A DNA stretch of 64,000 nucleotides from Cristatella mucedo (lineage: Eukaryota > Bryozoa > Phylactolaemata > Cristatellidae): assembly GCA_009760855.2 (NCBI GenBank), contig WPIO01000219.1:62001-126000 (forward strand). Reading direction: 5' to 3'. Numbering within the stretch: the stretch's first letter is position 1; every line of letters begins with the position of its first letter. The notes beneath the pieces were generated by a model. The model ran no database searches. It had not been told where the DNA came from and saw only the letters and a program-made list of their open reading frames with translations. Made by a program: the position numbers and the translations under genes. This document shows positions 55,228 to 64,000 of this stretch, one piece after another.

Positions 55228-55955
55228 ATACACTTAATATAGCGCCCTCAGACGACTAAATCTCTTTCTAGGCACTTTAAATTTGCTGCAAAGGAATCAC
55301 GATAGATTGTTTATTGCCAGTAGGCTGAATAAACAAGAATAACATGGTTAGGGATGACATGCACAGGGTCAGCATGCAAGTGTGCTTAGTGGCAGCATGC
55401 ATAGTGTCAGCAAGCATAAGCACCTACAGGACGATTTTTGGGGACCAACTAAATACTGTGATAAATAGATGCTTTTTTGTAATGAGGACAAATCAGGAGG
55501 TGTCGTTACTCAGGTTGGGGGTGAGTTTCAGGCTTTAGGAGCGTGCGAACTAAAGGCAAGATCTCCGCAGGATTTGACATTTTTACAACCCATCGGTAAA
55601 CAGTTAAATTTAGAAAAGCGGCTGGCACAAAGCTTAGCCCGGCGGGGGGGGGGTACATCTGAGAGGTAGTCTGGAGCCGAAGCAGGAAGGGAACTAAAAG
55701 TGAGTGATAAAACCATTAGGTCTTTGAGTTACTTTACTGGGAACAAGTGAGGGTCGTAGAGAAGTGGTGCCATGTGGCGACAGCAACACTCAAGACAGAC
55801 GAGCCTAGCACTGCAGAGTTTTGCACCAGCTGTAAGCGCCTGATTACACAGGCTGTAGACCAGCAAGCAGTGAGTTGCAGAGGTGAAGACGGGATGTCAA
55901 AAATGCATGGACCAATTTAGATGCCGTATCCCTGTCTGAACAAGCCCAAATGTTA
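55228..55955 (-). mobile_element. LINE-A C-terminal part and 3' end
   Basis: (AAT)n and hairpin (GATATAGCGCCC...TAGGCACTTTAAATTTGCTGC) at 55228-55295. 3' UTR and antisense coding text (LTFSSLPASAPDYLSDV, AFSSHAPKA) continue to the LDFCNS block near 55890. A G run sits at 55643-55651. Confidence 0.83.
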
Positions 55956-56524
55956 GCAAAGTTAGGTAGCTAAAAGTATTCATTTATTTATTCAGAATCC
56001 TGTCGACCTGCCGCCCAGACCGTCAATTGCATAATTTTGAAGGTAACTACCTAAGTTTGAATGTAACTGACGTGCTTTTCTTGCATTAGTCGAAGCATGA
56101 AACGTTGCTCTTCTTAGAATCTTGTTAAGTGTAATTTTAAGAACTCGGAAAGACATTCGGCTGCCAGTTGGAGGCTACACAGACTAATTAACAGTCATGT
56201 TATTATTCTTATATCAAACTCTTAAGCAAGCTCAAAATAAATTGCAGGACAAAGCTAATACTGTCAATAATTTGTGATCTTTAGCCTATACTAAGAGTCT
56301 TCAAGTTATGGGATGTCTTTAAAAGGAGCTAACATTAATGCATTACAAGCGATTGTTACTCACTTCGATGCATGCGTTTGACAAAAATGATCAAGTCCTG
56401 AAATGCATTACCTATCTCAGTTGTTGGGTGGTCCACCTCATCAGAATCAGTAGCTGAGTCAGATGGAGATACCGGTAGTGAAGGAAGACGCAAATAACCG
56501 TTAAGTTCATTATCTATAAATTGC
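55956..56524. other. non-coding gap
   Basis: No recognised content. Confidence 0.45.
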
Positions 56525-56930
56525 AAAAGAATTTAAGATGTAATGTAATGTATCTCCGTCAGTAACTCAACAAAGTTATAAAGACCATGTGGGTGTTACG
56601 CAGGAGAGTTTTGTATAGCCCACTCACAGCCTAAGCGGCTTTCGGTACGCATTCGGTAGCCAACAGACTTCGTCTCACGAAACAAAGAGAAAGTGGGAAG
56701 CATAGCAGACTTAAGAGAGCATTTGAGGTAATGAGTAGCATAGAAGTTGCAGTTCAGGACCACTGAAAAAGATGTGCCATAGTCGGCAGTTGGAGAGTAG
56801 ATGTCGTTGCGTAAGAATTGTGGAAGCGAGTTCCACAGTCTAGGACCTTCAGAGCTAAAGCTTCTGTCGCCAATGTCCGCTACAGTTTTGGAAACATCTG
56901 GCCTGTTGGCGAGGGTTGTCTTGCCTTTGC
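56525..56930 (-). mobile_element. LINE-B C-terminal part and 3' end
   Basis: Tail (ATTAC)n complement at 56535-56550, then minus-strand VADIGDRSFSSEGPRLWNSL, TADYGTSFSVVLNCNFYATH and SRLGCEWAIQNSPA with its stop at 56596. The open frame extends further right (to 56982), but the text there is not LINE-B. Confidence 0.83.
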
Positions 56931-57895
56931 CGAGTTGATTCACGGCAGGCACGACAGCTGAGGCGATGGAATCTGCCGGCAAGAGGAGTTGCGGTGGCGA
57001 TCGAAAGCCTCTGAGCCTGATATTACTTTTTCATTGCTGGTGCCCTTCTCTGCTGCCAGATGCCATTGCTTCGCTTTCCTGCAGCAGGTTTTGTGTTCCA
57101 CTAGAGTCACAAGGCTTCACGCGAGACGGACCGTCTGGATAGAGCTCAGCGATGAAACATGTTTGTGGGTGGCTATCCTAAGCCAAGCCCAAGGCAAATT
57201 TTCGGCAAGATGTGTATCCCAAATTTGGCCCCTCGAGGGCTTGGCCTCGATGTAGGACTCCTCACTGATTATATCCAGAGACTGATTCCCCAGCAGAATG
57301 CATTGCACGACAAATGAGGGCAATTTATTCAGACGAAAAACTGCAATTTGTAAGCATTTTTTAAGATGCACGACGACTAGAAAGCCAACCCCAGCTGAAT
57401 GGCAGAGATCAAGACAAGCCCTGATCATTTCGTGTCGATTCGAACACTGCAAGACAACTCTTGGAGGTAAATTGCATAAGTGCTGCTAGTTAAATGAAAT
57501 TTGTAGAAAATTACGTATAGGTGAAGTGTAGCATATCGTGTTTTAATTTATATAACTCTGCTTGCAGGCTGGAATTAGGGAGAAAAGATAGCTGTGAAGT
57601 CTTTCTGTACAATTATGTGTCCGGATCCAACTGATAGCTTAAGGAAGTGCTACTTCTGTTCCGTCGAAGCTTGCAAAAGTTGAGCCTGCGAGAACGAGCC
57701 GCCCATCATGTATCCACACTCCATTCGTCACCCCGGCGCAGCAATGCCCTGGACTCCACGTCCCATCTCTAACCAAAAATAAGAAGCCATCTTCTGAGGA
57801 ACAAATGCTTTCCATGGTGAAGAGCTGACTACCGGGCTTCGGGAATATATACCACAGCAAGTAGCCTCCATGAACCAAGTGGTCAGCGGCTTTGA
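56931..57895 (-). CDS. possible multi-exon host gene, unassigned
   Basis: Two minus-strand exon candidates. The right one (about 57895-57650) reads AADHLVHGGYLLWYIFPKPG, SICSSEDGFLFLVRDGTWSP, GVWIHDGRLVLAGSTFASFD. The left one (57464-57117) follows an acceptor-like GAGTTGTCTTGCAG and reads CSNRHEMIRACLDLCHSAGV, FLVVVHLKKCLQIAVFRLNK and so on. A GT donor at GGAACAGAA^GTAGCA (about 57649) joins them in the same phase. More protein-like text may continue left toward 56940 beyond a TGA at 57116. The alternating hydrophobic strands suggest a beta-rich (propeller-like) protein, but I do not recognise it. Confidence 0.4.
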
Positions 57896-57913
57896 GCAGT
57901 TAGCCGGATGCAT

Positions 57914-58660
57914 TAGAAAAGCTTCTTTCTGTGCAAGAAGTGATCACTATTTGAAAAGTACCGCAGGTTTTTGTGCAGCTATTGAGTTACTCGCACTTTA
58001 CGATCCGTCGGGGTACAGCGATTGAGGTTTACTTCAGGAAACACTATAGCGTTTGCATGTCGGCAAGTACCAGACACTAGTACGTGACCCATTGTAACCT
58101 TTACAGATACTATTACCTTCGTACCTTTGGCATTTCAGGGGCAGGTGTTCTGCTAGAAATTCTGAGCATATATGCGACAACCTCAAACAATTAACCAACG
58201 ATTTAGGGATGCGGGTTCACAAATAATATAACTTTTACACAATCCTAACACATTCAGCCCTGATTTATTGAAAAATTGCAGCTTGGTAAAAGCGACTATT
58301 GCCTAGTGAGGAAAAGTTAAAATTTTTGTAATGTCACTAAGAATAATATTATTTTAAAGACCTGTATAGCACGCTAGATGAAATACGTTTTTTTCTAAAC
58401 GCTTTGCATTTTTCTAAACCATAAGTGTGAAAGATAAAATTCTATTAGTTGGTTTCAACAAGGGCAATTTCAGCATGGAAAAGAAGCGAAGTTCAATTCA
58501 GAGCAAAGGCTCTTATTATCAGACAGCTTTTAAGCTTTTTTGTAGGTCTCTTCAATCATGACACAACATGTGGTTAGTTTATTAATGAACTACTTCACAA
58601 AAAGGTGGTCTGATGTGCAGGTCTCTAAGAGATATGAGGCTTTTTAGAGGAAAAACTGAG
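57914..58660. other. non-coding gap
   Basis: No recognised exon; a diverged dispersed repeat at 58465-58515 (see 44687-44745). Confidence 0.4.
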
Positions 58661-58663
58661 GTA

Positions 58664-58935
58664 TGTTGCGTGCGCCTGAGGCTTCAGCGGTTGTAATTAG
58701 CGAAGCGCCTGACACTAATGTACATGCCTTACCTGTGGCCAATAGTTAAGCCATTGACTCAGCACAGCTTCATGCCACTAATGCATGTTATGTATCTTGT
58801 CGTCTGCTGCGATTGATGGAGCTTTCATATATGTGCCCGTTGAGAGTAATAAAGCAGGGTCTCGTTTACCACACACGTTCGCCCGCTGTCTCCGAGAGAC
58901 GCCCAAAAGACCGGCCGGCGCAGAAACCACCATTC
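58664..58935 (+). mobile_element. solo LTR, copy 2
   Basis: Shares its block order with 15503-15780: GGTTGTAATT, TGACACTAATGTACATGCC, TGTGGCCAATAGTTAAGCC, CCACTAATGCATGTTATG, AATAAAGCAGGGTCTCG, CCGCTGTCTCCG and CCGGCGC near the end. It adjoins a reversed LINE-A fragment on its right. No internal retroelement domain is adjacent. Confidence 0.72.
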
Positions 58936-58944
58936 CATATTAAC

Positions 58945-59135
58945 TACTATAGCCAGACAAGTGGTTGGCCCAGCCAGACGCCTGATAGGTGTAGCATTTC
59001 AGGTAGACAGGTCGGAAACAGATAATGAAGCAACCTAGAGGTGAGCGACTTGAACTTGAAGTCGATATCCTGCTTAATGAAGAGCTAATACAGGTAAGTG
59101 AGAAGTGCTGTCATTTGGCAGTCTTAGTCTTACCA
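58945..59135 (-). mobile_element. LINE-A fragment
   Basis: Antisense of the coding segment around LHWLPVKQRIDFKVL...AYLSDLLPHQAKH: GGCCCAGCCAGACG, AATGAAGCAACCTAGAGGTGAGCGAC, TTGAAGTCGATATCC, GTGAGAAGTG. No tail. Confidence 0.68.
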
Positions 59136-59525
59136 ACAGAAAAGCGTTGGCATCTAATGTAAGCTGAATATTCAAATTTTTATATATTTAAAAGAAGGCA
59201 CATTTGACTGTGGAGTTGACGTGACCATTACCAGAAATTTCATTTTGGACAAGACACAAAGACTCGTACGTACAACGTGCGATATTTCGGCCCAGAGTCT
59301 TTTTGGGGATACGGTTTCCGGTTTCTATGTGACAAGAGGATTTTCCTTAGCTTAAAAACTATGTTTTGAAACCTGAATCAGGATTGGTTTCTAACTCTGA
59401 GCACAGGTTATATCTTGCATGTTAGATCATATGGCAGGAATTATTATTTGCAGTTATACTGGTGGTCATAAGTTTGTGGCACTTGTCCCAGTTATAGCCG
59501 CATGATCAAAAATTTCTGCAGGAAG
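59136..59525. other. non-coding gap
   Basis: No recognised content. Confidence 0.45.
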
Positions 59526-59529
59526 AAGA

Positions 59530-60375
59530 TTCATATATTTACCCGGAACACGACCTTTCGTTTGACAGCCACGTCAGCTCCATAACCACGTCTGCTTATT
59601 TTCAGCTGCATAACTTTGCTAAATATTGGGCTTGTTTAGACAGGAATACCATATTTAAGTCGGTTCATGAATTTGCGACATCCCATCTTGACTTCTGTAA
59701 CTTACTGCTTGCCAGTGTACCTGCATATTCAATCAGGCGCTTACAGCTGGTGCACAACTCTGCAACTGGGAGAGTCTTTTCTGAGCGTCGCAGTTGTCAT
59801 ATCAAACCACTTCTTGCCAACCTGCATAGGCTCCCAGTCAAGCCACTCATCGACTTCAAGTTATTCTCATTTACTTGTTTAGGTATGGTCATTCTTCTGC
59901 TTCAGCCTACCTATATATAAGATCTACTGCCCCCAAAAAGCTAAGCATCTTAACACCCGCTTTTCGGAATCTAACTGTTTACCTATACCTCGTAAATACC
60001 TCAAATCCTTTGGACACCGTGCATTCAGTTCGTATGCACCCGAAGCCTGGGACACACTCCCGACTTCTGCCACAACATCCCCTCACTTGACCATATTTAA
60101 AAAGAAATTAAAAACACACTTATTTATAACAGTATTTAGTGGGTCCCTGTGATTCATCCTTAACGTGCTTATTCGGGCTGACACTGAGGCGTGCTGCCTC
60201 TAACCATACTTGCATGCTGACCCTGTGCATGTCAACCCTAACCATGTTATTACTGTTGTTTATCAAGCACGATACTACTCACCATTCTGTCAAGTTTCCT
60301 TTACAGCAAATGTAAAGCTCCTGGAAAGAGATTAATTTCTCTGAGGGCGATTTATCAAGTATATTATTTTTATAA
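59530..60375 (+). mobile_element. LINE-A C-terminal part and 3' end
   Basis: Starts at HDLSFDSHVSSITTSAYFQL-like text, passes SRLQLVHNSA, LANLHRLPVK, AFSSYAPEAWDTLPT and HLFITVFSGSL to the 3' hairpin (AAAGCTCCTGGAAAGAG...GAGGGCGATTTATC) and an AT tail. Several frame changes. Confidence 0.85.
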
Positions 60376-60903
60376 TTAACAGGCCCTGGCTGCTGAGAAC
60401 GAAAACACGATTTTTCAAGATTTTTCACCCGCCGCGATATGCCTCTCTCATGCTACTGCAGCCTTGTTACTCTTTCAGGCTAAAGCATACCAATTGGAAC
60501 TACTTTTGGATCGGGCATCTCATGGATTTCAAGGGCTTTACACTTACTTCAAGGTCTCTGCATTCTCTCGAACCAGCTTACTTATCAAAACTAAAGGACA
60601 ACCAGCCTAGTCATCTTGCTCTTCAGACTTAAGCCGTACGGCCGTGCCTCGTTAGCAGCCTGTACTTGCTGTGAGTAAGCCCCTACAGACTAGACGTCAC
60701 TCCTGATTGCCGTCATGACCTCCCACCACCTGACTTGACTATATTGAAGACGAAAAGAAGCAAAATTGCTCCCTTTCCTATCAGGCCAAGCTCGGTCCAT
60801 GTGAAATAAGCGATGAGTGCTTAAGCTTCCTGATGCTATTTTTAAGCATTGTCTTGAGCAACGAATAGCAAAACAGAAATCATGCCTAGGCCAGTATGCT
60901 ACA
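60376..60903. other. gap with possible LINE trace
   Basis: FKGFTLTSRSLHSLEPAYLS (60528-60590) resembles the LINE C-terminal FKVLxLTFRSLHSLAPAYLS block, but flanking homology is poor. Confidence 0.45.
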
Positions 60904-60905
60904 GC

Positions 60906-60980
60906 GAATAATAATAATAATATTGCACTTGATAAAGCGCCCTCAGAGAACTTAATCTCTTTCTAGGCGCTTTACAGCGA
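60906..60980 (-). mobile_element. LINE-A 3' tail, very short
   Basis: (AAT)n then GATAAAGCGCCCTCAGAGAA...CTAGGCGCTTTACA. About 75 bases, essentially just the hairpin and tail. Confidence 0.85.
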
Positions 60981-62008
60981 ACATAAATATGCTCATGGCG
61001 AATGGATAGTAAGACCTATGGTTTGCAACGTGTACTTAATAATGCAAACTTTAGCACGAAAATCACCACGAAGTAGGAAGACATGCTAGCTCACGTGATT
61101 GTAAATCTGACCGGAAAAAGATGCGTCTTTAGATGCAGGTCATTCAATTAGTGATTGTACCCAGAAGCATGTTCTAGCCGTTTGGTACATACGAGCTGAG
61201 GTTTGATCACTAACAGACTTCAATTTAGTAAGCAGATTACTGAGACGAAGAGATGCTGAATGGTGGTTTATGCGAGAGCCCGGACTGAAGAAGCAAGGAT
61301 GTTGGGCAGGTAACCTAGCCAAACTAAAAACACGTTAAATTCGATCTTGATAAAGGCGAGCACCTTAGCTCCCTGGCCAAGATCCCGGCAAGGTAACCTT
61401 GCCCTAGGAAATTATCTGCAAACGAGATTAGGAATTTTCAAATCGATTGACTGTTTGATATTTAGCAGATGAAGCTCAGATAGAAGTCGTGTACTTTGGT
61501 CAGCAGAGTCAGTGGTATTATCCCTGGCATTTTAACTAAAGGTAGGATTAAAAAATGAAAGCTTAGCTTCAGAAGCCACGTGATTAACTTTTGAGATATT
61601 TTTCTGGTTTCTCAATTACAACGACTAAGAGATGACTCTGCCATAATGACCGGTTAGGAGACGTAAAGTGTTAAGGTTACAAGGTACCCATTCATTTGAG
61701 CTCTTCAAGTGAAGGGTTCGTGCCGAGCAGTTGCGATGTAGTCTTAGGGTCCTGCGAGAGTTCTTGTACGATTTAGCTGATTCTTGATGCTCCTGATGCT
61801 CTCCATGGCGGTCGTGTGTGTGCTGTGTGCTACGTGCTATGGGTAAGGACTTTTCGTAGCAAGAAGCAGAAACTTGTGGCTCATCTCAAGCAATATCATG
61901 TAGCTTCGGTAGCAGCTTGCCGCATTAATGTTTCATCTGCATGTAGCAAGACGCGATTCAAGGCTTAGGCTTTGCCGACACATAGCGTTCATTGCCAAGA
62001 CTTCGCAC
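60981..62008. other. non-coding gap
   Basis: A 60-codon minus frame at 61140-61322 is unassigned. No clear repeat. Confidence 0.4.
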
Positions 62009-62011
62009 CGT

Positions 62012-62518
62012 TATGATAATAATAATAACAATAATAATGCCCTTGATAAAGCGCCATCAGATAACTCAATCTCTTCCTAGGAGCTTTACATTTGCTGCAA
62101 AGGGAAACGCGATTGAATCGTGAGTAATATCATGCAAGATAAACAACATAAACCATGTGGTCAGTGGTGACATGCCCAGGGTAAGCATGCAAAGTGGTTA
62201 GTGGCAGCATGCACAGTGTCAGCAAGCATAAGCACACGAAGGACGAATCACAGGGACCCACTAAATGCTGTCCTAAATAGGTGTGTTTTAAAGATCATTT
62301 TAAATGTGGTCTAGTCAGGGGATGTTCTGACGCAAGTTGGGAGTGAGTTCCAGGCTTTGGAAGCATACGAACTAAATGCACGATCTCCAAAGGATTTGAG
62401 GTTTGTATGAGGTAGTGGTAAACTGTTGGATTCCGAAAAGCGGGTGGTACGATGCTTGGCCTGGTGGGGGAGTAGATCTGAGAGATTGGCTGGAGCCAAA
62501 GAATGAAGTGACCTAAAC
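62012..62518 (-). mobile_element. LINE-A C-terminal part and 3' end
   Basis: (AAT)n and hairpin (GATAAAGCGCCATC...TAGGAGCTTTACATTTGCTGC), 3' UTR, and the minus frame 62311-62520: FRSLHSLAPANLSDLLPHQA, TNLKSFGDRAFSSYASKAWN, SLPTCVRTSPD. Confidence 0.88.
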
Positions 62519-63908
62519 AAAAATATGATAGCTGTGTTTGCAGCCCAGAGACAATAGTTCGGCTAGAGTGCATTTATAGCAATCGCAGGAAGTTATAACA
62601 CCGCGTTGTCCCATTTAGCACCAAACAGCAGCACGGCCCTGTAATGCGAAGTCCAAAATTTTAATTTAGGTATGGTGGGAACGTGCTAAAGGACAATTCT
62701 TAAGTAGGAATCGTTTATGTCACCTATTGACTGCAAAGACCAGCTTAAGAAGGTTCGCTAATTCAGTTATGCCAAGACCACATTGCAGGATTATCGGTGT
62801 TAAAAGAGCTGTCGCATTCAAACTGTTAAGCTGCTTTTTTTAAGTTCGCTGCCTTAGCTAACATGGCTCGAACTTGCTCTGAATTGCCCTTCACACGAAG
62901 ACTAAAGAGGATCTTTTTATAATAGTTGACAGCAGAGTTCTTCAGGCACACCGTTTTATTCGTTGCTATCAATATTACGATAATGTTGATTTGAATATTC
63001 TATAGTGAAGACTGAGACGATTACTGACACTAATTATAAATTTTCGCTGACCGCTTCAAGGACTCTTCAGCAAAGACTGAAGAAGGTAAGGCTCCAGTCA
63101 CAACATAAAAGGCTTACGAAATTCTTCACATGAATATTTTACCGGCCCTGGTGATATTCGAGTTATCGTCTGATCTCAGAGGCTCGCTGTCCACTCTATC
63201 ATTTGGTCGACTGTTGCTGTTGCTGGTTTCTTGTATTGATCTCCCTCAATGAGTACTTGATCAGATGTCGTGGAGGAATTTTGACTTGAGCAGTGACCCG
63301 TTCAGCCTCAGCTACAGTTTAAACGTATATTGCTTATTTAATGATCTCATTCCATAAATCATGGCAAACGTTCAAGCTTGAGACAAAGTATCCAAGCTAT
63401 TAGTCAGGTAAATTCAAAGCCACGTATGTACTAGATTTTCCTTTTACATTCAGCATTTCAAGCTAGAAAAGTGTGACTCTAGCGAAGTTTCGCAAAGTCA
63501 TCAAAAAGAAAGAAGAGCAAAGAGTGAGAAGCGCTAGGCTACTCGGCAGACTCCTCGAGCTGCTTGACGCTACAGTGCCCTATCTTAGTCGGAGTAGCTT
63601 TATCCCCAACTAATTCCAAAACAATAAATTTGCAGGTTCTTTTCCGCTGAAGATAATCGCAATGCTCCGTGATTATCTGCAGTGTAAAGGAAGTAAGCTA
63701 TGCTCAGAGCAGACAGCCACAGAGCAGACGACAGTTGAACGCCCGAGGCTTCAAGACTAGATAGATTTCGGCTCAAGGCTGGGAGCATGCAGCACAGTGG
63801 TGCTCAAATGTGGTGCTACAGCTGTAGTAAGCTATGGCCGCTGTTCGATGAACGAGACACTTCGTGGTTGCTGACTAGATTAACCTAGGCAAGGCAGCAC
63901 CTGAAAGC
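62519..63908. other. non-coding gap
   Basis: No recognised gene or repeat; a 62-codon minus frame at 63600-63788 lacks features. Confidence 0.4.
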
Positions 63909-63911
63909 CGC

Positions 63912-64000
63912 TCGGTGAGCCGCGATGGCACACTAGGTAAGACGGCTGCTTTTTATGACGTTGGTCACAAGGTCATGAGTTCGATTCATGAGGTGGGTGA
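63912..64000 (+). mobile_element. tRNA-derived SINE, copy 7, cut by window edge
   Basis: GGTGAGCCGCGATGGCACACTAGGTAAGACGG (written here as the head only) and B box GTTCGATTC followed by GGTGGGTGA. The body and tail lie outside the window. Confidence 0.85.

Noticed and set aside
61140-61322. Possible third LINE C-terminus
   Set aside because: Only a vague resemblance, without the conserved AxxxWNSLP block or any tail.

Overview
This window is animal nuclear DNA, almost certainly from a lophotrochozoan and most likely a mollusc. The density of degenerate non-LTR retrotransposons, a tRNA-derived SINE, intron-like splice sites and a nuclear mitochondrial insertion all point to a eukaryote. The best clue to phylum is the mitochondrial insertion at about 24000-27290 (minus strand). 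It carries, in transcription order, nad1, nad6, cob, nad4L and nad4 on one strand, which is the block known from chitons, vetigastropods, caenogastropods and cephalopods (phoronids and entoprocts are close). Tryptophan positions there often read TGA, as expected of the invertebrate mitochondrial code.

Most of the window is a graveyard of mobile elements. Family LINE-A (L2/CR1-like, AP endonuclease plus reverse transcriptase) is present in about 30 pieces on both strands. Its 3' end has a double-stem hairpin (TAAAGCGCC...GGCGCTTTA) followed by (ATT)n. The fullest copies are 9310-12510 and 31575-34865. A second family, LINE-B, has a different protein and an (ATTAC)n tail (13338-14790, 37021-37090, 45934-46485, 49590-49990, 56525-56930). 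A tRNA-derived SINE occurs seven times. A Ty3/gypsy pol remnant fills the first 3.2 kb, two related solo LTRs lie at 15.5 and 58.7 kb, and a Tigger-like (pogo) DNA transposon with both terminal inverted repeats spans 21239-23296.

Layout: 1-3.2 kb gypsy remnant interrupted by a SINE and a LINE-A tail; 3.4-5.0 kb reversed LINE-A 5' part; 5.5-6.0 kb (CT)n satellite; 6.2-7.9 kb SINE/LINE-A chimera; 8.2-9.2 kb unrecognised decayed coding-like DNA; 9.3-20.6 kb LINE-A and LINE-B cluster with nested SINE and LTR; 21.2-23.3 kb Tigger-like element; 23.7-23.95 kb SINE plus LINE-A; 24.0-27.3 kb mitochondrial insertion; 27.4-27.7 kb possible Ig-like exon; 29-34.9 kb LINE-A copies; 35.3-36.8 kb caspase-like gene; 37.5-46.5 kb mixed LINE copies; 46.5-64 kb sparse LINE fragments with a possible host gene near 57.1-57.9 kb (minus strand).

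Only one stretch looks like a conserved host protein: the minus-strand caspase-fold (C14-like) gene at 35268-36762, with a GH/DCC catalytic dyad and a long unassigned N-terminal part. It is the strongest candidate for new biology. No element copy in the window appears able to encode an intact protein. Nested insertions allow relative dating: the gypsy remnant, LINE-A and LINE-B copies all predate at least one SINE insertion.
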